Assembly: GCF_002906655.1 (NCBI RefSeq)
Contig: NZ_CP025794.1
Coordinates: 186,001-250,000, forward strand
Source of the DNA: Vibrio hyugaensis
GTDB taxonomy: Bacteria; Pseudomonadota; Gammaproteobacteria; Enterobacterales; Vibrionaceae
Length of the DNA: 64,000 nucleotides
Reading direction: 5' to 3'
Below are positions 1-8,230 of the stretch, piece after piece; positions within the stretch are counted from its first letter, which is position 1, and every line of letters begins with the position of its first letter. The notes under the pieces were generated by a model. The model saw nothing but the letters and a program-made list of their open reading frames with translations. It searched no databases and was not told the origin of the DNA. Position numbers and translations under genes: made by a program.

Positions 1-1
1 G

Positions 2-229
2 CGTTACCCGGGCTTTAAGACCCTTGCTCTACTGTTCCTAGTATTGTTAGGTGGTCTGTTGATGGCAGAAGGTTTTGCTATTCACATCAACAAAGGTTAC
101 GTGTATTTCGCGATGACGTTTGGTTTAGTGTTGGAAATGTGTCATATCCAACTTAAGAAAAAACAACGCCCAGTGATTCAACGAATTCGTCCAATTCGAC
201 CTCGTTCAATTGCATTGCAAGTGCGATAA
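2..229 (+). CDS. TerC-family integral membrane protein, C-terminal part (5' end outside window)
   Basis: The reading frame is open from base 2, so this is the C-terminal 75 residues of a longer gene. It shows a hydrophobic segment (LALLFLVLLGGLLMAEGF), the short loop HINKGYVYF and a second hydrophobic segment, then a basic cytoplasmic tail. That arrangement is typical of the last two helices of TerC/Alx-family membrane proteins, which are linked to metal ion (manganese, tellurite) tolerance in other bacteria. The family call is from pattern recognition on a fragment; the specific substrate is unknown. Confidence 0.7.
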   Translation, partial: RYPGFKTLALLFLVLLGGLLMAEGFAIHINKGYVYFAMTFGLVLEMCHIQLKKKQRPVIQRIRPIRPRSIALQVR

Positions 230-244
230 TCGAACTCAAAACTG

Positions 245-268
245 GCCGCTCTCCTGAGCGGCTTTTTT
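245..268 (+). terminator. Rho-independent terminator of the TerC-like gene
   Basis: A perfect 7-bp stem (GCCGCTC / GAGCGGC) with a TCCT loop is followed by six T residues, 15 bases after the stop codon. Confidence 0.9.
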
Positions 269-384
269 ACGTCTGGACATAAGGAAAAGCAAGGGTTTGT
301 CGTGTCGATTAAAAATGGAATTTGTTGTTGTAGCACGAATTTCTTATATAGACCGCCCTAACTCTTACAAGTGAACGAAATAGA

Positions 385-987
385 ATGAACAAACTGATCG
401 ATGCGTTATCGACGGACGGATACTACATCTGGGATGATTTCCTTTCTCAAGAAGAAGTGGCTGAGCTGCGTGACTGTATTCCAGACAATTGGAAGAAAGC
501 ACGTATTGGTCGTAACGACGATGTGACACGTGTTGAATCGATTCGTAGTGATAAGATTCAATGGTTGAAGCGTGACATGGGCTCGGCAGTAACCTCATTT
601 TTAGACAAGATGGAAGCGATTCGTTTAGAAGCAAACCGTTACTTCTATCTCGGGTTGTTTGAGTACGAAGCGCATTTTGCAAAATATGAGAAAGGCGACT
701 TCTATCAAAAGCACTTGGATTGCTTCAAAGGCAATGAAAATCGCCGTCTAACGACCGTGTTCTACATGAATGAATCGTGGAGCGAAGAAGATGCTGGCGA
801 GTTGGTGGTTTATGATTTGAATGACAACGTGATTGCGACGATCCCACCACGTTCTGGTCGCTTGTTTGTATTCTTATCAGAACAATTTCCTCACGAAGTG
901 TTACCGACAAATGCAGAGCGTTTTAGCATTGCAGGTTGGTTCCGCATTAATGGCGTGAAAGACAACCAGCTTGATATCGCTCACTAA
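385..987 (+). CDS. 2-oxoglutarate/Fe(II) prolyl hydroxylase, PPHD-like
   Basis: This 200-aa protein has the iron-binding facial triad of 2-oxoglutarate dioxygenases: H110 and D112 in YQKHLDCF and H170 in FPHEVLP. R179 in RFSIAGWFR is the expected 2-oxoglutarate anchor. The order and spacing (EYEAHFA, then HxD, then FLSEQFPHEVLP, then GWFR) closely resemble PPHD, the Pseudomonas prolyl 4-hydroxylase that modifies a proline of elongation factor Tu. It has no signal peptide, so it should be cytoplasmic. It is a single gene between two terminators. Hydroxylation of EF-Tu is inferred from family resemblance; other protein substrates cannot be excluded. Confidence 0.85.
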   Translation: MNKLIDALSTDGYYIWDDFLSQEEVAELRDCIPDNWKKARIGRNDDVTRVESIRSDKIQWLKRDMGSAVTSFLDKMEAIRLEANRYFYLGLFEYEAHFAKYEKGDFYQKHLDCFKGNENRRLTTVFYMNESWSEEDAGELVVYDLNDNVIATIPPRSGRLFVFLSEQFPHEVLPTNAERFSIAGWFRINGVKDNQLDIAH

Positions 988-1010
988 GCGTTTTCATTGA
1001 TTTCAACAAG

Positions 1011-1045
1011 ACAAAGGGACACCAACTTGGTGTCCCTTTGTTGTT
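1011..1045. terminator. Bidirectional terminator between convergent genes
   Basis: A perfect 13-bp inverted repeat (ACAAAGGGACACC / GGTGTCCCTTTGT) with a 5-nt loop lies between the convergent hydroxylase and HD-GYP genes. T-rich sequence follows on the plus strand. Confidence 0.8.
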
Positions 1046-1068
1046 TGCTTTGTCTAGAACGCTCGGCG

Positions 1069-2439
1069 TTACATGCCTACTGAGAGCTCATAACACGCTT
1101 GCCTGTTTGACCATAACACCTGATAAACCTCGGCACAGAGTTTTCCCGAACCTACTTGCTCACCCATGATGATTGCGATTTCTTGTAATGTCATACGGCC
1201 TCGATATGGGCGGTCTTGAGAAAGCGCTTGAAATACATCGACAACGGCAATGATACGAGAAGGCACATCCAAAGCTTCAGCCGTTTTATGATAAGGGTAA
1301 CCTGAACCATCTAACCGTTCATGATGGTTGGAAGCCCACTCGGCAATCTTGGCATTCGGAAATACTTTGTGCAGGGCAAGTTCAGTATCAATCGTGTGGC
1401 GCTTGATACGAGTGTATTCTTGCTTGTCTAGTGGCCCTTCTTTATGAAGGATTTCATCGGGTGTTTTTAGCTTGCCAATGTCATGTACCAACCCTGCAAT
1501 GTAGATCATTTCTTGGTCGTGCTCATCCAACCCGATTTTTTTCGCCAAGTAACGAGACAGTTCAGCCACTTTTTGTGAATGTTGATAGGTGAAAGAACTT
1601 TTTGCGTCGACAATTCTTGCAAGAAAAAGTCCTAAACTGGTGAGATCTTCGATACTTAATTGCTTTTGCAGCCAATCGATATTTTCGAACTGCATACCAA
1701 TGGTTTCGATGTGTTCGGATTCCATAGCGAACCAAAACGCGTCTGTCATGATAAGTTTGACCATGGCACGGCACATTTCGGGATGAAATAAGGTGCCTGC
1801 ATTAGTCAAGACACATTCCGCGATCAGTTCTTCATGTAAAGTGACAAGATCACTATGGCAGTTAGTGACGTAGTGGGCGCGCATAAAATCTAAACGGTCC
1901 GAGAGATAGAGTAATGCGGCGACGTTTTTTTCGAAAGAGGGAATATCAATCTGTTCCAACTCATCCCAATGCGTGTGATGGTAAAGAATCGGAGTAGCGA
2001 ATTGTGCCAGCAAGCGACACTGCTTAAGTGTGTGGTAACCACGAATGCAGTGGGCTTTGGCGTCTTGAGGGACGAGCTGTTCGAGCAACATCATGTGCTC
2101 GCGGGTTTCTGAGACGCCACAGTCGTGAACCATTCCTGCGAAGTAACAGAACTCGGCTTGGTGATTATCCCAACCTAAAGCGAGAGCGCATTGGTATGCG
2201 ATGTAAGCCACCCGATGGCTGTGGTGAGAATCGTCGACGCCTACGTAATCTAACGCACGCGCCACCCAGATAAGGGCTTGTTTTAGATCGACTTCAAATT
2301 CGTGATTACTCGACGAATCATAAGCCTGATTCTTTGTTAAAACCGACATGGTAAATACCGACGTTTTTGTTTTTCCTATGCCCATTTTTCTAGTTTTAAG
2401 GGAATGCAGCAGCGAACTGATAGCAAATATGACGAGCAT
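1069..2439 (-). CDS. HD-GYP domain cyclic di-GMP phosphodiesterase with two HD domains
   Basis: The protein carries two HD-type modules. The N-terminal one (about residues 70-200) keeps HD at 105-106. The C-terminal one (about 275-450) is a full HD-GYP domain with HDIGK at 319-323 and HHERLDGSGYP at 372-382, the residues expected of an active enzyme that hydrolyses c-di-GMP. There is no membrane segment, so it is probably cytosolic. The listed start gives 456 aa, but M31 (position 2349, beginning MSVLTKNQ) is a more likely start because the first 30 residues look like translated 5' leader. Neither start has a strong ribosome binding site. The two-HD arrangement with no obvious sensory domain is known in Vibrio HD-GYP proteins. 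Confidence 0.9.
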   Translation of the reverse strand: MLVIFAISSLLHSLKTRKMGIGKTKTSVFTMSVLTKNQAYDSSSNHEFEVDLKQALIWVARALDYVGVDDSHHSHRVAYIAYQCALALGWDNHQAEFCYFAGMVHDCGVSETREHMMLLEQLVPQDAKAHCIRGYHTLKQCRLLAQFATPILYHHTHWDELEQIDIPSFEKNVAALLYLSDRLDFMRAHYVTNCHSDLVTLHEELIAECVLTNAGTLFHPEMCRAMVKLIMTDAFWFAMESEHIETIGMQFENIDWLQKQLSIEDLTSLGLFLARIVDAKSSFTYQHSQKVAELSRYLAKKIGLDEHDQEMIYIAGLVHDIGKLKTPDEILHKEGPLDKQEYTRIKRHTIDTELALHKVFPNAKIAEWASNHHERLDGSGYPYHKTAEALDVPSRIIAVVDVFQALSQDRPYRGRMTLQEIAIIMGEQVGSGKLCAEVYQVLWSNRQACYELSVGM

Positions 2440-2597
2440 AGGATGTGTTTATAGTTATGGCGGGAATAATACTGGTTGTCGCACGTAAATTTCATCACTA
2501 GGGGAAAAGTATCGTTCAGTTCTTTGAACTACGTATTGATTTAGAAAGAATTTTAGGTGTTCGATTGACTTCCTTTGAAAAGCCCCCAATTAGTGAT

Positions 2598-2616
2598 GTA
2601 AAGTATTCTCATTATC
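2598..2616 (-). promoter_or_regulatory. Putative Fur box upstream of the NAD(P)-binding gene
   Basis: Read on the minus strand the site is GATAATGAGAATACTTTAC. It matches 14 of 19 positions of the classical Fur consensus, with 11 of the first 12 (two GATAAT hexamers). It ends 22 bases before the start codon of the gene at 2639, a position that would block transcription when iron is plentiful. It was found by eye and not scored against a matrix. Confidence 0.55.
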
Positions 2617-2638
2617 ATTGTTGTGTGGAAGGTAAGTT

Positions 2639-3271
2639 ATGAAAAGAGTGGTGGTTTGGGGTGCAAGTAGTGGTCTTGGTTTGGCAATTGCACAGTATTT
2701 TGCAGAGAAAGGTGCTGAAGTTGTCGGTGTGGCGAGAAATCCAGACAAAAGTCCGGATTTGAAAGCGATTTGCCAGTCGATGTTTACCTGTGATGCCACT
2801 GTTGCGGAAGAGGTTAACGCGGTGGTTGCACAACTCAATCAAGAAGACATCATCATCAGCACGATGGGCAGTTTCCGTGCAGACATTCCGGTAGATTACC
2901 TTGGCCATCGTCACCTTATCGATGCTGCCTGTAAAGCATCGCTTAAGCGTTTTGTTCTAGTGACGTCACTTGGTTGCGGTGATAGCTGGAAATACCTTTC
3001 TGACCGTTCTAAAGCGGGTTTTGGCGGTGTTGTGCGTGAGAAGTCATTAGCGGAAGCATGGCTACAAACCAGCGACTTAGATTACACCATCATTCGTCCA
3101 GGTGGCTTGAAAGATGGTGAAGTTACGGGCAATGGTGTGTTGGTTGAACCTAAAGAAGTGCATGGTTTGGTATACCGCCAAGAAGTGGCTCGTTTACTTT
3201 TTGAGATGCTGGAAAAAGGTCAGGGCAGTGGTGAGATCTTCCACTGTGTCGATCCAGAGCTGACTTACTAG
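2639..3271 (+). CDS. Atypical SDR / NAD(P)-binding oxidoreductase, probably iron-regulated
   Basis: The 210-aa protein starts with a Rossmann motif (GASSGLG, residues 9-15) and continues in the pattern of atypical short-chain dehydrogenases of the NmrA/SDR_a5 type. These include VTSLGCGDSW in the middle and the YTIIRPGGL segment near residues 154-162. The catalytic YxxxK of classical SDRs is absent, so it may be a redox sensor or a reductase acting on an unknown substrate. It is a single gene with a ribosome binding site (GGAAGG) 6-7 bases before ATG. A likely Fur box lies just upstream. Confidence 0.75.
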   Translation: MKRVVVWGASSGLGLAIAQYFAEKGAEVVGVARNPDKSPDLKAICQSMFTCDATVAEEVNAVVAQLNQEDIIISTMGSFRADIPVDYLGHRHLIDAACKASLKRFVLVTSLGCGDSWKYLSDRSKAGFGGVVREKSLAEAWLQTSDLDYTIIRPGGLKDGEVTGNGVLVEPKEVHGLVYRQEVARLLFEMLEKGQGSGEIFHCVDPELTY

Positions 3272-3308
3272 GTTAGCCTTTAAAACGAATGATTTTGAGG
3301 GGCTTGGT

Positions 3309-4736
3309 TTAGGCGCTGTCCCTGCTTTCGTTTGAATAGAGCACGACTTGGTCGCGGCCTAGATCTTTTGCTGCATACAAGGCTTCGTCTGATTCATCTA
3401 ACAGGCGGTTTGGGTCTATGATGTCGGCTTGCGTGCGCTCTGAAAGGCTAATACCAATGGAGATGGTTAGATACTTGATGATCGGCTCATCATGATGAAT
3501 GATTTCCAGTTGTTTAACCCGTCCGCGCAGTTGGTTGCCTCGCGCTAACGCCTCTCTAGTATCGTGAACAGGGGCAAGCACAACAAATTCTTCGCCTCCT
3601 AGGCGCAAAGCATAGCCGTGGGTTTGCACGGCGAAAGATTCCAAGGTCTTCGCAACTTTTTGCAAGGCTTTATCACCCTGCAAGTGACCCCTATGATCAT
3701 TAAACTCCTTAAAGTGATCGATATCGATAAAGAAACACGCGATGAACATTTTGTTCGATTGATAACACAATGAGCGAAATGATGCCTCAAGAGAACGGCG
3801 ATTATACAGACCGGTTAAGGGGTCGTGCTTCACCATGTCATCGAGTTCTCTGTTCTTGCGGACAACTTTGTCGACAAGATGGCTAAAGGCGCGCGCTAAA
3901 TCTCCGATTTCATCTTTCCTTTTGGTATTAGGGACTTGAAACAAACTGATGGTTTCAAAATTTTGACGCATAAAAGTAGATAAATTGTTGATTGGCGAAG
4001 AGATGTGATAAGAAAGCAGCAACAAAAGAGGATAAGAAATCGCCATTCCTAACACGATTTCTCGGATAGAATCGACAACAAATTCATCTCGAATATCCCT
4101 TACGAGCTGTATGTCGTAGAGCAATTCAATGTCGCCTTGAATGTCCCCGTTTAATGGTAATGTGATATAGAGGATGTCTTTCTCAAAGCTTATGTGACTT
4201 TTTCCGATTACCCGGCAAGGGTAGAGATCCAACGTGTGGTCTTCTTCCAACTCTTTACTTAAATAGTACTGCTCACGGGCGTCGTTGAGTCGGGCGAGCA
4301 GGTATTGCACTTTTACACTCGATTGTGAGCCTGTTTTTTTCACGGATGTCAGTCTGGCAATGCGTTGATCTAAGTCCTGCTCAAAAGTTGGGGGATAATC
4401 GGATCGCCAAATCTCTTGGGCATTTCGATTGTAAGTGACGGACACTGGGGTTTTCGACACTGAGGAATAGCCGTTGACGTAGAGATAACGCAAATCCGTA
4501 TGCATTTCCAATTCATCTTTAAAGCTTGGCAACATTAAGTTTGCATAGTTGCCGCCATGCACCGCATCGCTGATGTGATGAATTAGCGCGCTCGCACTCT
4601 GCTCACGAGAGACGATCGTCGTTTTAATGATGGTGTCCATTGAGTTATGAAAGTTGTAGTAACCCAAAGCACCAATCATGAGAATGACGAGAACAAAATG
4701 CGAGAGGAAGATCTTTATTCTTATTGATGTTCCCAC
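3309..4736 (-). CDS. Membrane-bound diguanylate cyclase (periplasmic sensor-HAMP-GGDEF)
   Basis: The 475-aa protein has one transmembrane helix at 10-27, a periplasmic region of about 200 residues, a second helix at 226-244, a HAMP-like linker to about 290, and a GGDEF domain with GGEEF at 380-384. That makes it a candidate enzyme for c-di-GMP synthesis controlled by an external signal. The product-inhibition RxxD motif expected five residues before GGEEF is missing. Its start codon is GTG with no clear ribosome binding site, and it lies only 8 bases after the stop of the haem-type periplasmic protein gene. It is therefore probably translated from the same mRNA. Confidence 0.88.
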   Translation of the reverse strand: MGTSIRIKIFLSHFVLVILMIGALGYYNFHNSMDTIIKTTIVSREQSASALIHHISDAVHGGNYANLMLPSFKDELEMHTDLRYLYVNGYSSVSKTPVSVTYNRNAQEIWRSDYPPTFEQDLDQRIARLTSVKKTGSQSSVKVQYLLARLNDAREQYYLSKELEEDHTLDLYPCRVIGKSHISFEKDILYITLPLNGDIQGDIELLYDIQLVRDIRDEFVVDSIREIVLGMAISYPLLLLLSYHISSPINNLSTFMRQNFETISLFQVPNTKRKDEIGDLARAFSHLVDKVVRKNRELDDMVKHDPLTGLYNRRSLEASFRSLCYQSNKMFIACFFIDIDHFKEFNDHRGHLQGDKALQKVAKTLESFAVQTHGYALRLGGEEFVVLAPVHDTREALARGNQLRGRVKQLEIIHHDEPIIKYLTISIGISLSERTQADIIDPNRLLDESDEALYAAKDLGRDQVVLYSNESRDSA

Positions 4737-4744
4737 AATATGAA

Positions 4745-5242
4745 TTACTCATTAAACACATCAATGATGGGCACCGCACAAGTACCATTGACGCAGATGT
4801 CTTTGTATCCGTTATGACAGCGATAGCAAGCTTCAATTCTCAGAGAGGGGTGACTATCGGATATGTCGTTTCCCTGCCGATCATAACTCCCGTAAAGCGC
4901 TTCACCAGCAAGATGCTCGGTGACAAAAATAATGTTTTCTTCTTCGTATATCGCAACTGCCGTTAAGCCATCAGTATATGGGCCGTGCTTGTTATAAGCT
5001 TCTACTTTGTGTTTTGGGACATATATGCTCAGGTTTGTGCCTCTTCCTTGATTCGTCCAGTTGTACATCTTCACTGTTTCTTGCACAAAAGTGGGTGTGT
5101 CTGGTGGCAACACTACATCTCTGGCCGGAATAACGCTCTGTTTTACAAGCACAAGTCTGTCGAGGTTTTCTGGAAAGCTCGCTAATGAACTCGCGAAAAC
5201 TGAGCCAGAAAAGGCCATCAGAGCAAACAGCTTGTATCCCAT
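4745..5242 (-). CDS. Secreted periplasmic protein with a c-type haem motif (cytochrome P460 / c'-beta-like)
   Basis: The 165-aa protein begins with a signal peptide (MGYKLFALMAFSGSVFAS). It has one CxxCH haem attachment motif at 139-143 (CYRCH), followed by two further cysteines at 150 and 155. A single C-terminal CxxCH after a mostly beta-strand region recalls cytochrome P460 / cytochrome c'-beta proteins, which bind nitric oxide or oxidise hydroxylamine. That fold assignment is tentative. It is the first gene of a two-gene unit with the diguanylate cyclase downstream, which suggests it supplies or modulates the periplasmic signal of that cyclase. Confidence 0.7.
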   Translation of the reverse strand: MGYKLFALMAFSGSVFASSLASFPENLDRLVLVKQSVIPARDVVLPPDTPTFVQETVKMYNWTNQGRGTNLSIYVPKHKVEAYNKHGPYTDGLTAVAIYEEENIIFVTEHLAGEALYGSYDRQGNDISDSHPSLRIEACYRCHNGYKDICVNGTCAVPIIDVFNE

Positions 5243-5420
5243 GGCATGTCCTCAAGCGTTGGTACATAAGTAATAGAATAGTCGATAATCATTGGTTTGG
5301 TCGGGTTGGGCTGTGAGAGAAACAAATACAAGATTCTGTGAGCTCTCGATCTCGAAGTGATTGAAAAAACATCTAGAATGACTAAGTCATACGCTTAGCC
5401 AAAACACAAAAGGAATTTGT

Positions 5421-6611
5421 ATGCTGAAACATTTTCTCTATCGCGGTTATACCAATGGACTCAAAGTGGCCGCTCACGTTCTTCCTCTGCCAAAGCCAAC
5501 GCTATTTTCGGGTTCTGGCTCCGTTAATGAATTGTGTGAGGCGGTCAGCGATCTGGGCTTTCAGCGATTGTTGTTGGTGACAGATGAGGGACTTGTCCGG
5601 ATCGGAATGGCAGAGCAAGTTGCAGAGCGCGCAAGCTCTAATGGATTAGAGGTTGTTGTATTCTCAGAGGTGAAGCCAGACCCAACTTATGACCATGTTG
5701 AACGTGGCTTAGATGTTTATCTGGAATCCGGATGCGATGCGATTTTAGCGCTGGGTGGTGGCTCGGCAATGGATTGTGCCAAGGTGATTGCCGCTAAAGT
5801 GACGAATAAGCGTCCCATCAAAAAACTCGCGGGGTTGTTTCGTGTCTGGAGAACACCAGCGCCTTTATTTGTTATCCCAACCACATCGGGTACAGGATCT
5901 GAGGTGACCATTGCCGCTGTCGTTTCCGACCCCGTTACCCACCTTAAAACGCCGTTAATGGACCCTAAACTCGTGCCATTGATGGCGGCATTGGATGCAG
6001 ATCTGTTGTTGGGCTTACCAGCAAAGATTACGGCGGATACGGGGATTGATGCATTGACGCACGCTGTTGAAGCGTATGTATCCCGCAATGCATCACAAGA
6101 AACAAAAGCCTACTCCGTTGCAGCCATTAAACTCATCTTTAAGTATTTGCCTAAAGTGGTAGAACAGGGGGAAGACGTAGAAGCAAGGCATAAAATGGCG
6201 ATGGCATCTTATTATGCTGGGTTAGCGTTCACCAAAGCGAGCTTAGGTTACGTTCATGCCTTTGCCCATAACTTAGGAGCAAAATATGGATTGCCTCATG
6301 GAATGGCGAATGGTCTTGCTTTGTTACCGGTTCTTAAGTTTTCGCTGCCAGAGATAGAGCCACAACTGATTGCTTTGAGTGACGCCTTGTTAGGAAGTAG
6401 CGCCGATTCTGCCAGTGCCCAAAACTTTCTCGATCGTATCGAAGAGTTGTATGAAGTGATTGGCATCGAAAAACACACACCAGTGCTTAACAGTTCGGAC
6501 ACAGAAGAGTTAGTGGCGTTGATCTTGAAAGAAGCGCATTGGAACTACCCAGTACCCAAATTCATGAATGAGCAAGAATGTGCTCAGTTACTTTCTGAAA
6601 TTCGCACTTAA
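5421..6611 (+). CDS. Iron-containing alcohol dehydrogenase
   Basis: The protein is 396 aa long, usual for the family. It shows the nucleotide-binding motif GGGSAMDCAK at 112-121, the TTSGTGSEVT segment at 154-163, and the metal ligands D210, H214 (GIDALTHAVEAY), H279 and H293. These mark a type III NAD(P)-dependent alcohol dehydrogenase that reduces aldehydes or oxidises alcohols in the cytoplasm. AGGAATTTGT gives a ribosome binding site before ATG. The substrate cannot be told from sequence. It is a single gene divergent from the haem protein/cyclase pair. Confidence 0.92.
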   Translation: MLKHFLYRGYTNGLKVAAHVLPLPKPTLFSGSGSVNELCEAVSDLGFQRLLLVTDEGLVRIGMAEQVAERASSNGLEVVVFSEVKPDPTYDHVERGLDVYLESGCDAILALGGGSAMDCAKVIAAKVTNKRPIKKLAGLFRVWRTPAPLFVIPTTSGTGSEVTIAAVVSDPVTHLKTPLMDPKLVPLMAALDADLLLGLPAKITADTGIDALTHAVEAYVSRNASQETKAYSVAAIKLIFKYLPKVVEQGEDVEARHKMAMASYYAGLAFTKASLGYVHAFAHNLGAKYGLPHGMANGLALLPVLKFSLPEIEPQLIALSDALLGSSADSASAQNFLDRIEELYEVIGIEKHTPVLNSSDTEELVALILKEAHWNYPVPKFMNEQECAQLLSEIRT

Positions 6612-6619
6612 GATATGGT

Positions 6620-6637
6620 TGTAAATTAAAATGTACA
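6620..6637 (+). promoter_or_regulatory. TyrR box 1
   Basis: TGTAAATTAAAATGTACA matches the TyrR consensus TGTAAA-N6-TTTACA with one mismatch. It lies about 150 bases upstream of the TyrP-like permease, in the position expected for an aromatic amino acid-responsive operator. Confidence 0.65.
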
Positions 6638-6767
6638 GTAGTGGTTTTTTATCCTTACACTTTGCTTGATATTATTCTAAAGATCCTACAGAATCAGCTT
6701 CATTACGAACATGGTGTTAGGTTTATGGTGCCGTTGCCTGATCTGATGCTAATAAATCTTATTAAGC

Positions 6768-6785
6768 TGTAAAGATAAATATACA
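6768..6785 (+). promoter_or_regulatory. TyrR box 2, abutting the start codon
   Basis: TGTAAAGATAAATATACA again matches TGTAAA-N6-TTTACA with one mismatch and ends at the base before the ATG of the permease. It occupies the place where a ribosome binding site should be; no purine-rich Shine-Dalgarno sequence is seen there. Confidence 0.5.
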
Positions 6786-7991
6786 ATGAGTCGATCTAAA
6801 GTGTTTGGTAGTACCCTGATTATTGCAGGGACTACAATTGGTGCCGGTATGCTGGCACTTCCTCTTGCCTCTGCGGGTATTGGTTTCACGACTTCCTTGC
6901 TGATCATGCTAGGTCTGTGGGCATTAATGGCGTTTACCGCGCTATTGATGTTGGAGCTTCATCAGTATGCCGATAGCAGTGCAACTCTTCATACTCTAGC
7001 GAAACAAATTCTTGGTCAGAAGGGCAAGTGGGTTGCAAGCTTTGCCATGCTTTTCTTGTTTTACTCATTGTGTGCTGCTTATATCGCTGGTGGTGGTGCT
7101 CAGTTTGGTGACAGACTCACCGAATGGTTTGGTCTAGATATTTCAGGTTCGACTTCAACCATCATCTTTACTCTTATTGTGACCATGGTTGTGACAGTGG
7201 GTACTGGCACTGTAGACAAAGTAAACCGCGTATTGTTTGGTCTTAAAATGGTGACCATGATCGCAGTGTTGTCATTTCTTGCGCCAAATGTGACCGAATC
7301 TTACCTATTAAGCATGCCTGTAGAGCAAGGACTGATTGTTGCCGCCATCCCAGTTATTTTTACTTCGTTTGGCTTCCACGGCAGTATTCCGGCGATTGTG
7401 AACTACCTAGACGGCGACACATCATCGCTACGTAAAGCGATCATTGTGGGTTCGACCATTCCATTAGTGATTTACATCTTCTGGCAGATCGTCACTTTAG
7501 GCGTCGTAAGCCAAGAAGCACTGGTTGAAAATGGTGGTTTGAGTGCACTGATTGGACAGCTTTCTCAAACGGTTCATCAGTCCAATCTTGGCAGTGTTGT
7601 TGGTGTATTTGCCGACTTAGCTCTTCTGACCTCTTTCTTGGGAGTGAGTTTAGGCCTGTTTGAATTCTTGGGTGACACCATCAAAGGCGATAGTGAAAAA
7701 CCAAACCGTTTGGTGGCGGCTGTCATAACTTTTACGCCACCGCTTGGCTTTGCACTGTTTTACCCACAAGGCTTTATTATGGCATTAGGTTACGCTGCAA
7801 TTGCGCTGGCGATCCTTGCGATTTTCTTACCTCTGGTGATGGTGGTGAAAGTACGTCGCTCTGAAGAGTTTACTGGTGAATACCGCGTTGCAGGAGGCCA
7901 AGGTGCGTTGGCGGTAACGGGGATTGTAGGAACAGGCATTGTTTTGGCACAAGTATTGATTACTCTGGGAGTGTTACCTGCGCTTGGTTAA
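6786..7991 (+). CDS. tyrP: Tyrosine/aromatic amino acid permease, TyrP type
   Basis: The 401-aa, very hydrophobic protein begins with the hallmark of the hydroxy/aromatic amino acid permease family (GSTLIIAGTTIGAGMLALP, residues 8-26). It has about eleven transmembrane segments. It should import tyrosine, or another aromatic amino acid, by proton symport at the inner membrane. Two TyrR-like operators in its upstream region support the substrate class, since E. coli tyrP is also controlled by paired TyrR boxes. Tryptophan permeases of the same family (Mtr, TnaB) are the main alternative. Confidence 0.82.
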   Translation: MSRSKVFGSTLIIAGTTIGAGMLALPLASAGIGFTTSLLIMLGLWALMAFTALLMLELHQYADSSATLHTLAKQILGQKGKWVASFAMLFLFYSLCAAYIAGGGAQFGDRLTEWFGLDISGSTSTIIFTLIVTMVVTVGTGTVDKVNRVLFGLKMVTMIAVLSFLAPNVTESYLLSMPVEQGLIVAAIPVIFTSFGFHGSIPAIVNYLDGDTSSLRKAIIVGSTIPLVIYIFWQIVTLGVVSQEALVENGGLSALIGQLSQTVHQSNLGSVVGVFADLALLTSFLGVSLGLFEFLGDTIKGDSEKPNRLVAAVITFTPPLGFALFYPQGFIMALGYAAIALAILAIFLPLVMVVKVRRSEEFTGEYRVAGGQGALAVTGIVGTGIVLAQVLITLGVLPALG

Positions 7992-8015
7992 TAAAAACGG
8001 TGAATAAAACGAAAG

Positions 8016-8044
8016 CCAGTGTGTTACAGCGCACTGGTTTTTTT
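8016..8044 (+). terminator. Rho-independent terminator of the permease gene
   Basis: An 8-bp stem with one G-T pair (CCAGTGTG / CGCACTGG) is followed by a run of seven T residues, 24 bases after the stop codon. Confidence 0.85.
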
Positions 8045-8230
8045 GATCTGGATTAAATTACCGTAGAATATTCGGTGAAAATATTGGCGGAAAACTGTTT
8101 TTATTTCGTACACTTAGACTGTGGTATGTCGATAATTTAGGTGGAGAAAAGCCGCTCTAATCACATCAAATACGCTGACTTTAATGAGCCTTTTCTTCGG
8201 TATTTCTCTACTTGGGTGTGGAGGTGAAGT

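Noticed and set aside
365..682. 105-codon minus-strand open frame over the hydroxylase gene
   Set aside because: It is the opposite-strand shadow of a well-supported gene.
5284..5293. GATAATCATT resembling part of a Fur box between the haem protein and alcohol dehydrogenase genes
   Set aside because: Only about 10 of 19 consensus positions match and the first hexamer is absent.
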